Shown here: positions 46,464-55,176 of the stretch, one piece after another
Position numbering within the stretch: position 1 is the first letter of the stretch
Layout of the letters: the number at the start of each line of letters is the position of its first letter
Assembly: GCF_003020125.1 (NCBI RefSeq)
Contig: NZ_PYFW01000005.1
Span: 248,001-312,000, forward strand
Reading direction: 5' to 3'
DNA length: 64,000 nt
DNA from: Bradyrhizobium sp. MOS003
GTDB lineage: Bacteria > Pseudomonadota > Alphaproteobacteria > Rhizobiales > Xanthobacteraceae
Translations under genes and position numbers: made by a program
Notes under the pieces: model-generated
What the model saw: the letters and a program-made list of their open reading frames with translations, nothing else
Told to the model about the DNA's origin: nothing
Database searches by the model: none

Positions 46464-46488
46464 GGCACCGGGACAAAGCCCCGGTGCC
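46464..46488 (-). terminator. Hairpin after the wza-like gene
   Basis: A GC-rich inverted repeat GGCACCGGG...CCCGGTGCC (loop of about six bases) lies 28 bases past the wza stop. On the minus strand it is followed by TTTCGTTT. A good intrinsic terminator candidate, though the T-run is broken. Confidence 0.6.
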
Positions 46489-46516
46489 ATCGGTTTCGGT
46501 GGATCAAGTTGGCGTC

Positions 46517-47716
46517 TTACGGCGCCAGCTTGATGTTGTTGCGGAAGATCAGGGCGTCGTTGGAGAGGTTCACTGCATCTCCTCCGGTGGCCATGATCAC
46601 CCTCAGGAAGTTGAGGAACTTGGCAGTTTCGACATTGCGCGAGTTCGAGACGTAGATGATGTCGCCGTTCTTCATCATGACCTTGGTGGTCAGGAAGAAG
46701 CCGCCGGGATCGCGCAAGTTGACGTTGAAGATGACCGGGATCGTCTCGGACGTATACTTGCTCACGTCGATGCCGAGCTGGGCAGCAACCTCGCGCGGCT
46801 CGCGGCGATAGAGGTACACGGCAGACGGATCGGCCTGACCATCGAGCAGGCCACCGGCCTTGCCGACGGCTTCGCCGAGGTTGATGCGCCAGGCATCGAA
46901 GTTGAACTCGCCGCTCTGGCCGCTGCCGCCGAACGCCATGAACTTCTGCTGCTCGCGATAGACGTAGATGCTGTCGTCGGGGCGCACATAGACGTTGTTC
47001 TCTGGCGCCATCACCAGATTTTCGAATGGCACGGTCGCCCGCTTGCCGCCGCGCTCCAGCATGACCCAAGTCTCGAAGCCCTGGCCCTTGATGCCGCCGG
47101 CCCGGGTGATCGCGTCGAGCACCTTGTCCTTCGCGCCCGCCGCGCTGGCCGGATAACGCGCAGGAGCATTGACTTCGCCGAGCACGCTGATCAGCTGGGT
47201 GCGCTGCGAGGACATCGAAACCACGGCCTGCGGCTCGATGGCGCGGTTGCCGATCTTCTCGATGATCGCACGCTGGATCTGCACCGCCGTCATCCCCGCG
47301 GCCTTGATCTGGCCGGCATAGGGCACGGTAATGAAGCCGTCATTGTCGACCGACTGATCGGGGATCGTCACGTAGTTGCCAGGACGGACGCCGGCTTCCG
47401 CCGGGATGAACAGACCGCCTGCCGCGGCTTCGAAGATGGTGACGCTGACGACGTCGCCGATGCCGAACACGATGCTGGCGGGCGGACGGCGATCGGTGAA
47501 CACGCCGGCGAGCCCCTTGGGCTCGTGGGTGTGCAGGATCTTCACCGTGGCAGGGTTGAGCGGCACAAGCTCGTAGGCCGGCGCATTCTCGGTCTGAATC
47601 TTGTTGTTAACGTCGTCGGTCAGCGGGCCGGAGCCGGGATTGGTCGAGCAAGCTCCGAGCGCCAAAGCGGCCAGGAGCGCAGGCATCAACACATAGGTCT
47701 TGGCAATAGATGACAT
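46517..47716 (-). CDS. wza: Wza-type polysaccharide export outer-membrane lipoprotein
   Basis: 399 residues from ATG 47716. The lipoprotein signal ends in ALGAC (Cys22). Next comes the Poly_export domain: VFGIGDVVSVTIFEAAAGGL, VTIPDQSVDNDGFITVPYAG, and IEPQAVVSMSSQRTQLISVL. SLBB-type repeats follow: GEVNAPARYP, DAITRAGGIKGQGFETWVML, VYVRPDDSIYVYREQQKFMA, GLLDGQADPSAVYLYRREP. A closing segment holds DIIYVSNSRNVETAKFLNFL. Role: octameric outer-membrane channel through which EPS leaves, acting with Wzc/ExoP. Length matches the family. High GC, as in the conserved core; divergent from the exported protein at 47963. Confidence 0.95.
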   Translation of the reverse strand: MSSIAKTYVLMPALLAALALGACSTNPGSGPLTDDVNNKIQTENAPAYELVPLNPATVKILHTHEPKGLAGVFTDRRPPASIVFGIGDVVSVTIFEAAAGGLFIPAEAGVRPGNYVTIPDQSVDNDGFITVPYAGQIKAAGMTAVQIQRAIIEKIGNRAIEPQAVVSMSSQRTQLISVLGEVNAPARYPASAAGAKDKVLDAITRAGGIKGQGFETWVMLERGGKRATVPFENLVMAPENNVYVRPDDSIYVYREQQKFMAFGGSGQSGEFNFDAWRINLGEAVGKAGGLLDGQADPSAVYLYRREPREVAAQLGIDVSKYTSETIPVIFNVNLRDPGGFFLTTKVMMKNGDIIYVSNSRNVETAKFLNFLRVIMATGGDAVNLSNDALIFRNNIKLAP

Positions 47717-47962
47717 GAATGGCGCCCGAGAGTCCCCAATTGACGTAGATTGGTACGGCCTGGGGGGAGATGCGACAAGGGTTCCCGGTAGTTAACGGCA
47801 CGATCCGTTGGCTACTGTTGCGTGTGGGACACGCTTTAGGAACTGGTTTAACCCTTTGTGTCTATTTGTTGTATTTGATGTGCTCACTTCACGAGCAAAT
47901 CGCCCTTGCCGAGGTCCCAATGCGTCGGCGGCGAGGCTTCTTGGCCTCGCTGCCCTCTGCTA

Positions 47963-48568
47963 GTGTTAAGCTTCCTGCTCACAGGACTCCCAGTGTCTGG
48001 CCTCCTTCTGTTCGCCCTTCTGGCAGGTTCTCTCCTTAGCGGCACGGACCGCCCCGCCGATCATTCCCTGGACCGGGCCGGACCTTGCGCAGAATCGCTT
48101 TGCCAGAGCGCGCCCGTCATCGAGGCGGCTGCCACGACGTCTGCTTCCGTTTGGAAATTCAGCCGCACCCAGGGAGGCAAGGACGGCGAGAGCTTCGCTG
48201 CCATCACCAAGACCGCGGACACCACTCAATCCGACCTGGACTTCGCCGGTCTCATTGTCCGCTGCGCGCCCCAGGGCAAGATCGACGTGCTGGTGGCCTT
48301 GATCCGGCCCTTCCCGCCGCGCAGCCGTCCCAAGGTCACCATCACTGCGAGCGGCGGCGGTAGTCTGACGTTTGACGCGAGCATGGCGGCCGCAGGCGCG
48401 GCGGTGCTGCTGCCCGACGAGGTCTCGGCCTTTGCCGCGGGAAAGTGGCAGACGACGACCTCGCTGTCGGTGGTGGTCAGGGGGGCCGACAGCGAGATCA
48501 AGGGCGTGGTGGCCCTGAACGGCTTGCGAGAGGCCTACCACTCGCTGCAGGCAAATTGCGGCCAATAG
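47963..48568 (+). CDS. Exported protein of unknown function, EPS core
   Basis: About 201 residues if GTG 47963 is used; a TTG at 47906 is an alternative. The N-terminal VLSFLLTGLPVSGLLLFALL is a strong hydrophobic signal or anchor. The outer part has a beta-rich region, LDFAGLIVRCAPQGKIDVLV, GGGSLTFDASMAAAGAAVLL, then LSVVVRGADSEIKGVVALNG, with three Cys. No family recognised; it resembles small periplasmic proteins that bind to export machinery only in general shape. Followed by a membrane-protein gene 75 bases on. Confidence 0.66.
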   Translation: MLSFLLTGLPVSGLLLFALLAGSLLSGTDRPADHSLDRAGPCAESLCQSAPVIEAAATTSASVWKFSRTQGGKDGESFAAITKTADTTQSDLDFAGLIVRCAPQGKIDVLVALIRPFPPRSRPKVTITASGGGSLTFDASMAAAGAAVLLPDEVSAFAAGKWQTTTSLSVVVRGADSEIKGVVALNGLREAYHSLQANCGQ

Positions 48569-48642
48569 GCCAAATTTAGCCATACGACTTAAGGGTCTTT
48601 TTAGGGTGGGGAACCTAGTGTTCGAAGCACGGAGTGTTTCGG

Positions 48643-48918
48643 ATGACCGCGCTTTTGATTTTCAGCTTTCTGGTAGGTGCCGTGCTGGGCCAACGCTTTC
48701 GCGTTTTGGTGCTGCTGCCGGTCACATTCGCTCTGGTGCTCACCGTGCTGCCGGTCAGCCTGATGACAAGTCTTGGCGTGCTCGAAGGCCTGAAGGCTGC
48801 GGCATTGGCAGCCATTGCGCTCCAGGGCGGCTATCTCTTCGGCTCGGCAGCCCGCTTCAGCCTCGCCGCCGCCCGCGCCGCGCGCGTGTTCGCCCGTCCG
48901 GTCAAAACCGCTCGCTGA
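48643..48918 (+). CDS. Small two- to three-helix membrane protein
   Basis: 91 residues from ATG 48643, chosen for the GGAG 8 bases upstream; GTG 48634 is possible. Hydrophobic stretches LLIFSFLVGAVLGQ, FRVLVLLPVTFALVLTVLP and an Ala-rich helix end in a basic tail (RPVKTAR). Probably an inner-membrane protein with positive C-terminus inside. Function unknown; same strand as the exported-protein gene before it and the ligase-like gene after it. Confidence 0.65.
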   Translation: MTALLIFSFLVGAVLGQRFRVLVLLPVTFALVLTVLPVSLMTSLGVLEGLKAAALAAIALQGGYLFGSAARFSLAAARAARVFARPVKTAR

Positions 48919-48933
48919 TCTTCTTCCGATCAT

Positions 48934-48955
48934 CCTTTCGCGCGCATGCGAAAGG
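48934..48955 (+). terminator. Hairpin downstream of the small membrane-protein gene
   Basis: Inverted repeat CCTTTCGC / GCGAAAGG with a 6-base loop, 15 bases after the stop at 48918. No T-run follows, so termination would be weak; a structural role in the mRNA is equally possible. Confidence 0.35.
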
Positions 48956-49008
48956 CCGCGGGTAAATTGCTGGCCCCCACGACCTTCGCTTGAAAACCAC
49001 ACGCCCGC

Positions 49009-50325
49009 TTGTATGGTGACCTGACCGTTTCAGGATTCCGCATCGAGCGCCGTTTGTCCCTCGCTTATTTTGCCCTCATCGTTTCCATCGTCTCCGCTTC
49101 CGCTCTCGAAATCGCCGGCGCCAGGTTCGGTGCGCAGCTCGGGACGATGGCTGCCGCGCTAAGCTTGCTGTCCGCCACCGCGAACGCGCGAAAAGCAGAC
49201 TACGACCATTATGTGCGCGCGACCTCCTGGGGCCGCTGGATCCTGATCGCCATTCCCCTGTTGATTGTAGCTCAACTGATCCCGCTTCCGCTGGGCTTTG
49301 GGCATCCGATCTGGGCGAGCGCTCGCGACGTCCTTGGTGGCCTCTCGCTTGGGCCGATCACCGCCGATCTGGGCTTGACCCTGAACGCGTTGATGATGGC
49401 GCTGGCAGCAACCGCGCTGCTCGGCGTGACCATTGTGGTCGTCCGCGACCGTGGCCGCGCCGAGCTGGTGCTGTTTGTCCTCGGCGGCATCACCGCGGTC
49501 TCCGCCTTGACGCTGGATCTGCATCGGCTCTCGCCGGCAGTTGCAGGACCTGCCGCACTCCCCGAGTTCGCGACCACCCTGGCCGGCTTCGGTCTCATCC
49601 TGAATCTCGCTGTCATGCAGCTTGCCGCGGAGCGGGCCGAAACGCGTCATTCGCTGCTTCGCTCGATCGTGCTTGGCCTGCTCGGCCTGGCGGGGGCCCT
49701 GATCAGCGCGACCGCGGTGTTTGGTTTTTCCGGTCCCAACAATCCGATCGCCGCAGGATTTGGCGTCGTGCTGATCCTGCTGATCTTCGTCATTCGCCGT
49801 CTTGATCTGTCGCCTTTGGCCGCGAGCGCGCTCGCCGTCGCCGCCTTGATCGGTGCGGCGATCGTGCTGTCGTTCCTGTTCGAAAAGGGCTCCGGACCGG
49901 TCCTGTTGAGGGTCGTCCCGGATGGGGGGACTGAAATGCGGGCCGCGCTGGAGCGGATGTTGTCCGACACGCGCTGGTTTGGCGCAGGCGCAGGGACCTT
50001 TGCTGGGGTGGGCCAGATCTATCAGAGCGATACCGGAGCCGCTTTGACGGCGCCGTCGGCAGCGGCGGCCGTCTTTGCCGGCATGGGATGGGTCGGCCTG
50101 GCCGTTGCGCTGGCGGTGGGCTCGATTGCGCTACTACGCCTGTTCTTCGGCGCCTTGCAGCGCGGACGCGACTCGTTCTTCCCCGCGGCCGCCGCGGCCT
50201 GTGTCTTGTTTGCGCTGGTTCAGAGCTTCGCAGGCTCGGGATTGCTGCGGCCCGCAGCAATCCTGTGTCTTGCCGTGATCGTGGGATTGGGGCTGTCGCA
50301 GAGCGTCAGCCAGCTCACGCGGTAG
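49009..50325 (+). CDS. O-antigen ligase-like polytopic membrane protein
   Basis: 438 residues if it starts at TTG 49009; a TTG at the RLSLAYFAL position near 49054 is an alternative, so the true start is unclear. Twelve or so hydrophobic helices, with a soluble loop near 305-345 (VVPDGGTEMRAALERMLSDT, then RWFGAGAGTFAGVGQIYQSD), the counterpart of the Wzy_C GTGxGxF loop. Related to the O-antigen ligase/ExoQ family and the third such protein in the window. The IS630 element inserted 26 bases past its stop, so its original downstream partner may have been displaced. Confidence 0.75.
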   Translation: MYGDLTVSGFRIERRLSLAYFALIVSIVSASALEIAGARFGAQLGTMAAALSLLSATANARKADYDHYVRATSWGRWILIAIPLLIVAQLIPLPLGFGHPIWASARDVLGGLSLGPITADLGLTLNALMMALAATALLGVTIVVVRDRGRAELVLFVLGGITAVSALTLDLHRLSPAVAGPAALPEFATTLAGFGLILNLAVMQLAAERAETRHSLLRSIVLGLLGLAGALISATAVFGFSGPNNPIAAGFGVVLILLIFVIRRLDLSPLAASALAVAALIGAAIVLSFLFEKGSGPVLLRVVPDGGTEMRAALERMLSDTRWFGAGAGTFAGVGQIYQSDTGAALTAPSAAAAVFAGMGWVGLAVALAVGSIALLRLFFGALQRGRDSFFPAAAAACVLFALVQSFAGSGLLRPAAILCLAVIVGLGLSQSVSQLTR

Positions 50326-50350
50326 GAGCGACGAGCCCTTCAACGCCCCC

Positions 50351-51397
50351 TAGAGCGGTTCATCGATTAATTGAATCGAGAGGGTTTCCGTCGGGCGGCG
50401 GTTTTGTGATTCAAGATGCTGGCTGGATCGGAGGCCAGTATCGGATGGTCCGACCTCTTTCGTATGATCTTCGTGAACGAGCCGTGAAGGCAGTGGAATC
50501 CGGTGAGAGTTGCCATGCTGTGGCGGGCCGGTTCGATGTTGCGTCGTCCGTCGTGAAGTGGCGGCAGCGCTATCGCGCGACGGGTTCGGTGGCGCCGGGC
50601 AAAATGGGCGGTCACCGTAAACCGGTTCTGGAGCCGCATCGAGCGTTCATCGTGGAGCGGATCAGGCAGACGCCACATCTCACGCTGCACGGGCTGAAGG
50701 ACGAACTTGCCGCGCGGGCGTGAAGGTCTCACAACATGCGGTATGGACCTTCCTGCGACGCGAAGGTCTCAGCTTCAAAAAACACTTTTAGCCCTTGAGC
50801 AGGGCCGCGCCGACGTCGCGCGGCGGCGGCAGCGCTGGCGCAGCTTGCAGGATCGCCTCGATCCAAACCGCCTGGTGTTCATCGACGAGACCTGGATCAA
50901 GACCAACATGACCCCGCTGCGCGGCTGGGGATTCAGGGGCGAGCGGTTGCGCGGCTTTGCGCCGCACGGTCACTGGCGAACCCTGAGCTTCCTTGGTGCC
51001 CTACGCTCTGACCAGCTCACTGCGCCTTGCGTGTTCGACGGACCGACCAACGGCAAAAGCTTCCGCGCCTATGTCGAACAGCAACTCGTCAAATTGCTCA
51101 AACCGGGCAACATCGTCGTCATGGATAATCTCGGTAGCCACAAGTCGCCGACCATCCGGCAGATGATCCGGAGAGCCGGCGCAAGGTTGTGGTACCTGCT
51201 GCCGTACTCCCCGGACCTCAACCCGATCGAGCAAGTCTTCGCCAAGATCAAGCACTGGATGCGCGTCGCACAGAAACGCACGATCGACGACGCCTGCGAC
51301 CACATCGGCCACCTCGTCAGAAGCGTTCTACCCGGCGAATGCAGCAACTCCTTCGTCAATGCCGGATACGCTTCCATCAAAAAATGAAACGCTCTTA
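50351..51397 (+). mobile_element. IS630-family insertion sequence with disrupted transposase
   Basis: The element spans about 1047 bases. Left end TA-GAGCGGTTCAT at 50351; the right end read inward from 51397 is TA-AGAGCGTTTCAT, an imperfect terminal inverted repeat flanked by TA, the target duplicated by IS630/Tc1 elements. It carries one transposase gene with two frame breaks. It lies between the high-GC EPS core and the AT-richer rml cluster. Confidence 0.85.
50445..51387 (+). pseudogene. IS630-family transposase, two frame breaks
   Basis: ATG 50445 starts MVRPLSYDLRERAVKAVESG, followed by the HTH region (VKWRQRYRATGSVAPGKMGG) to a stop at 50721-50723. One lost G in GCGCGGGCGTG creates this stop; restored, it would read ELAARGVKVSQHAVWTFLRR. 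A second break lies in an A6 run near 50775 (FKK | TLLALEQGRADVARRR), the place where many IS630 elements use programmed slippage. Beyond it the DDE catalytic core is complete: VFIDETWIKTNM (first Asp), IVVMDNLGSHKS (second Asp), LLPYSPDLNPIEQVFAKIKH (Glu). The first break is probably a real mutation, so the element likely cannot transpose by itself. Confidence 0.85.
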
Positions 51398-51455
51398 GTG
51401 TCGGGTGAAAACATTGTTCAGCCCCTTCGGCACGAGTTGCCCGAGAATCCAGTCG

Positions 51456-52358
51456 TTAAGATTGCCCACGAAGCACATAGGCGTCCAGCTCATCAGCGAG
51501 TGCAGTCTGCCATGCCGGAGGTTTGATACCGCAAACTTCCTCCAGACGTTGTAGATCCAGCAGCGAATTGGCAGGTCGTATTGCTTTGGTCGGATATTCG
51601 GCGGTGACGATCGGAACAACCTCAGTCGTCTTCAACAAAATACCGCGAGACTGCGCGCCCGTAATGATCGCGCCGGCGAAGTCGCACCAACTAGCCGAAC
51701 CTGAATTGGTGAGGTGCAGCAGTCCGTTTGCACGAGCGAAGCTACCAGACAAGTCGGGCTCGGCTCGCTCTAGTATCTCGATAAAGCTCGAAGCGATCGT
51801 GGCCGCCGTTGTCGGCGCCCCAAATTGGTCGGCAACAACGCGCAATGTATCGCGTTCTTTGGCGAGACGGATCATGGTTCGCATGAAATTCGCACCCTGC
51901 GCGGCGTAAACCCATGCGGTCCGTATGACCAAGTGAGGTCCTCCAGCGCTACGAACTGCAGCCTCGCCCGCAAGCTTGCTGGCACCGTACACAGAAAGAG
52001 GTCCCGTCGGATCGTCCTCTCTCCATACTCCGCGGCTTTTGCCATCAAACACGTAGTCAGTGGAAAATTGAACCATCGGCACGCCACGCTCTGCAGCCCA
52101 AGCGGCCATGGCAGCCGGCGCTTTTCCATTGACCACGAACGCAAGCGCGGCTTCGTCCTCGGCTTTGTCTACCGAGGTATAGGCAGCAGGATTGACAATG
52201 AGATCTGGCCTGAACTCGTCCAATTTGCCTGGAAGGGCTTCCGGTTTCGACAGATCAAATTGCGCACGCGCAGGCGCGATGACATCGTGCCTGCCTTGAA
52301 GCAAAGGTAGAAGTGCGCCGCCTACCTGCCCCGCAGTTCCAGTAAGCAGAATGCGCAT
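51456..52358 (-). CDS. rfbD: dTDP-4-dehydrorhamnose reductase
   Basis: 300 residues, family length. Last step of dTDP-L-rhamnose synthesis: NADPH-dependent reduction of dTDP-4-keto-L-rhamnose. Visible: MRILLTGTAGQVGGALLPLL (Rossmann), VNPAAYTSVDKAEDEAALAF, MVQFSTDYVFDGKSRGVWRE, the catalytic SDR pair in YGASKLAGE, and VADQFGAPTTAATIAS. The ATG at 52358 overlaps the stop of rfbC as TGATG, so the two are coupled. AT-richer than the EPS core. Also called rmlD. Confidence 0.96.
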   Translation of the reverse strand: MRILLTGTAGQVGGALLPLLQGRHDVIAPARAQFDLSKPEALPGKLDEFRPDLIVNPAAYTSVDKAEDEAALAFVVNGKAPAAMAAWAAERGVPMVQFSTDYVFDGKSRGVWREDDPTGPLSVYGASKLAGEAAVRSAGGPHLVIRTAWVYAAQGANFMRTMIRLAKERDTLRVVADQFGAPTTAATIASSFIEILERAEPDLSGSFARANGLLHLTNSGSASWCDFAGAIITGAQSRGILLKTTEVVPIVTAEYPTKAIRPANSLLDLQRLEEVCGIKPPAWQTALADELDAYVLRGQS

Positions 52359-52912
52359 CAGACCTGCCCGTAAATCGGCAGGTTCTTCACCTGTGAAAGC
52401 AATGGAGCACCCGCGTCCTTAGCCGACAACGACGGATCACTGATACCCCATTCGATTCCGATCGCGGGATCGTCCCAGCGTATTCCGATCTCATCCTGGG
52501 GACTGTAGACATCGTCACACTTATAAAAGAAATCTGCCGTTTCAGAGAGGACGAGAAAGCCGTGAGCAAAGCCGCGCGGGACCCACAACTGGCGTCGGTT
52601 CTGTTCGCTCAATTCAACGGCAACATGCCGCCCAAAATAAGGGCTGCCGACACGGACGTCGACCGCGACATCAAGCACCCGACCCCGCAGCGCGCTCACT
52701 AGCTTTCCTTGCGTCGAAGGATTCTGTAGGTGCAAGCCCCGCAGCACACCCTGCGTTGAGCGGGACATGTTGTCCTGAACAAACCCCCGCGGAATACCAG
52801 CGGCCACGTATCGCTGAAGTTGATAGGTTTCCAAAAAGAACCCGCGCTCGTCGCCGAAAAGCTTTGGTTCAATAATCAGGACGCCCGGTATATCGGTTGC
52901 AATGACATTCAT
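52358..52912 (-). CDS. rfbC: dTDP-4-dehydrorhamnose 3,5-epimerase
   Basis: 184 residues, normal size. Epimerises C3 and C5 of dTDP-4-keto-6-deoxyglucose. Cupin-type motifs: PKLFGDERGFFLETYQLQRY, FVQDNMSRSTQGVLRGLHLQ (catalytic His), VLDVAVDVRVGSPYFGRHVA, PRGFAHGFLVLSETADFFYK (active-site Tyr region), and DEIGIRWDDPAIGIEW. First gene of the leftward rfbCD pair, divergent from rfbA across a ~100-base promoter region. Also called rmlC. Confidence 0.96.
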   Translation of the reverse strand: MNVIATDIPGVLIIEPKLFGDERGFFLETYQLQRYVAAGIPRGFVQDNMSRSTQGVLRGLHLQNPSTQGKLVSALRGRVLDVAVDVRVGSPYFGRHVAVELSEQNRRQLWVPRGFAHGFLVLSETADFFYKCDDVYSPQDEIGIRWDDPAIGIEWGISDPSLSAKDAGAPLLSQVKNLPIYGQV

Positions 52913-53016
52913 ATTCAGCGCCTACTCGGCATACGGCAATTTACTCTAGATCCATAACAAAGTTGTGCAGCGCACGCCATCTGCTAGTTTCCAAAGGGTA
53001 AATCATGTGAGGGGCT
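52913..53016. promoter_or_regulatory. Shared promoter region of rfbCD and rfbAB
   Basis: Only 104 bases separate the divergent starts at 52912 and 53017, so both promoters must overlap here. AGGGG lies directly before the rfbA ATG. No specific operator is recognised. Confidence 0.5.
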
Positions 53017-53892
53017 ATGAAGGGGATTATTCTCGCCGGGGGTACCGGCTCTCGGCTATATCCAGTCACTACAGTCGTATCGAAGCAATTGCTGCCTGTC
53101 TTCGACAAGCCAATGGTCTACTATCCGCTATCGACGCTGATGTTGGCGGGAATTCGGGACATTCTTGTCATCTCCACCCCCCAAGATAGACCGCTCTTCC
53201 AGCGTCTCCTCGGCGATGGCGAAGAATTCGGAATGCGCTTCGCTTATGCCACTCAGGACACGCCGAGAGGGCTGGCCGACGCTTTTGTCGTGGGACGAGA
53301 CTTCGTCGGTTCAGACTCGGTTGCACTCATCCTTGGCGATAATATCTTCTATGGCCATGGCCTTCCCAGCATGTTGTCCAGCGCGGCAGTTCGAAAAACG
53401 GGGGCCACGGTGTTTGGCTACGTTGTCAATGAACCGCAAGCCTACGGCGTGATCGAGCTTGACAAAACCGGACGCGCCCTTTCGATCGAGGAAAAACCGA
53501 AGGAGCCCAAGTCGAATGTCGCCGTAACCGGCCTTTACTTTTATGACAATGATGTACTGGAGATCGCCGCGAAAGTGAGACCGTCGGCACGGGGCGAAAT
53601 CGAGATTACCGACGTGAACAAGACCTATCTTGAGCGTGGCGATCTTTTCGTTGAGGTGCTCGGGCGTGGGTTTGCATGGCTTGATACCGGGACTCACGCT
53701 TCCCTCGTGGAGGCAAGCCATTTCGTGCAAATTCTAGAGCAACGTCAGGGCCTACGCATCGCCTGCCCAGAGGAGATCGCACTTCGTCAGGGCTATATTT
53801 CGCTGCAGCAGTTTGAGAAGGTCGCCGAGAAGTGTGCCAAGAGCAGCTACGGCGAGTATTTGAAATCTGTTGCGCTTTCATACTCGCGCTGA
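53017..53892 (+). CDS. rfbA: Glucose-1-phosphate thymidylyltransferase
   Basis: 291 residues, family length. Makes dTDP-glucose from dTTP and glucose-1-phosphate, the entry step to dTDP-rhamnose and usually feedback-controlled by that product. Signature: MKGIILAGGTGSRLYPVTTV (nucleotide loop), SKQLLPVFDKPMVYYPLSTL, ILVISTPQDRPLFQRLLGDG, YATQDTPRGLADAFVVG, LILGDNIFYGHG (catalytic Asp), VVNEPQAYGVIELD, and GFAWLDTGTHASLVEASHFV. It heads the rightward rfbAB pair. Also called rmlA. Confidence 0.97.
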   Translation: MKGIILAGGTGSRLYPVTTVVSKQLLPVFDKPMVYYPLSTLMLAGIRDILVISTPQDRPLFQRLLGDGEEFGMRFAYATQDTPRGLADAFVVGRDFVGSDSVALILGDNIFYGHGLPSMLSSAAVRKTGATVFGYVVNEPQAYGVIELDKTGRALSIEEKPKEPKSNVAVTGLYFYDNDVLEIAAKVRPSARGEIEITDVNKTYLERGDLFVEVLGRGFAWLDTGTHASLVEASHFVQILEQRQGLRIACPEEIALRQGYISLQQFEKVAEKCAKSSYGEYLKSVALSYSR

Positions 53893-53911
53893 ATGATTGC
53901 CGGAGAGGAAC

Positions 53912-54976
53912 ATGCGCTTCAAAGGATCTACGATTTTCGTTACCGGCGGCGCAGGCTTTATCGGCTCGTCCGTAATCCGACACCTACTCCGAGACACGCA
54001 TGCCCGGGTGGTTAATATTGATAAACTAACCTACGCCGCCAATCTTAGTTCCCTACCGAGCGCTCCGGGCAATCCCCACTACGCCTTTGAGCAGCAATGC
54101 ATCTGTGATGGTCCCGGCCTACGACGACTGTTCGAAAAGTATCAGCCTGATGCGGTGATGAACCTGGCCGCCGAAAGTCATGTCGACCGCTCGATCGACG
54201 GTCCTGGCGAGTTCATTCGGACGAATATCGTCGGCACATTCACCATCCTACAGGAATCTCTCCGCCACTACCGTTCACTGGAGATCGAGAAACGTGAGCG
54301 ATTCCGATTGCTGCATATTTCCACCGACGAGGTGTTCGGCTCGTTAGGCGAAGATGGCCTTTTCACCGAGACCACGGCTTACGCACCGAACTCGCCCTAC
54401 TCTGCAAGCAAAGCATCCTCTGACCATTTGGTGCGCGCGTGGCGAGAAACCTATGGGTTGCCGACGCTCGTGACCAACTGCTCCAACAACTATGGTCCTT
54501 ATCATTTCCCGGAAAAGCTGATCCCACATGTGATCATCAGGGGCCTCCGTGGCGAGAACTTGCCCGTCTACGGCGATGGTCAAAATATACGCGATTGGCT
54601 ATTCGTCGAAGACCACGCCAAGGCGCTAAGTCAGGTTCTCGAGCGCGGCGTCCCCGGTGAGACCTACAATGTTGGCGGCCGCAATGAACGCACCAACTTA
54701 CATGTCGTAGAGACGATCTGTGATCTACTCGATCGATTTGCTCCGGCCGCGGATGGCCCTCATCGACGACTAATCTCCTTCGTTGCGGACCGACCGGGAC
54801 ACGATCGCCGATATGCGATCGACGCATCAAAACTGGAAAGAGAACTGGGTTGGAAAGCAGAGGAGAATTTCGAGAGTGGCATCGAGAAGACCGTGGGCTG
54901 GTATCTAGACAACCGGGTCTGGTGGCAGGACATCCTTGACCGAGGATATCAACGCGCTCGCATCGGCCTGGGCTAA
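53912..54976 (+). CDS. rfbB: dTDP-glucose 4,6-dehydratase
   Basis: 354 residues from ATG 53912, chosen because GGAGAGG sits 6-12 bases upstream; a TTG further up has no such site. Converts dTDP-glucose to dTDP-4-keto-6-deoxyglucose. Motifs: IFVTGGAGFIGSSVIRHLL (NAD site), NLAAESHVDRSIDGPGEFIR, HISTDEVFGSLGEDGLFTE (catalytic Thr-Asp-Glu), PYSASKASSDHLVRAWRET (Tyr/Lys pair), NCSNNYGPYHFPEKLIPHVI, and VGGRNERTNLHVVETIC. Follows rfbA by 19 bases. Together the four rfb genes encode the full dTDP-L-rhamnose pathway. Also called rmlB. Confidence 0.97.
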   Translation: MRFKGSTIFVTGGAGFIGSSVIRHLLRDTHARVVNIDKLTYAANLSSLPSAPGNPHYAFEQQCICDGPGLRRLFEKYQPDAVMNLAAESHVDRSIDGPGEFIRTNIVGTFTILQESLRHYRSLEIEKRERFRLLHISTDEVFGSLGEDGLFTETTAYAPNSPYSASKASSDHLVRAWRETYGLPTLVTNCSNNYGPYHFPEKLIPHVIIRGLRGENLPVYGDGQNIRDWLFVEDHAKALSQVLERGVPGETYNVGGRNERTNLHVVETICDLLDRFAPAADGPHRRLISFVADRPGHDRRYAIDASKLERELGWKAEENFESGIEKTVGWYLDNRVWWQDILDRGYQRARIGLG

Positions 54977-55176
54977 TTTGGCAAAGTAAGTTATTCCTAC
55001 CATCCACACAATTCCATCCTCGGATCGCTATTTAGCAGGCTCCTTGAGGATGGTCTGCTCGCACATAGTTTTCCGTCGCAACTTCTTTGTTGAAGTGTTG
55101 CGGAGGACCATTGAATTGTACTTCAGGGGCTGTCGCAGGGCGTCAGCCAATCCGGATCACGATAGAGCGCGGGTGA

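Noticed and set aside
46484..47713. Plus-strand 409-codon frame opposite wza
   Set aside because: It is the antisense shadow of the Wza gene, whose product is unmistakable; the shadow frame shows no domain.
48934..48955. Hairpin after 48918 considered as an operator or a strong terminator
   Set aside because: It has a good stem but no T-run and no second copy; kept only as a weak terminator candidate.
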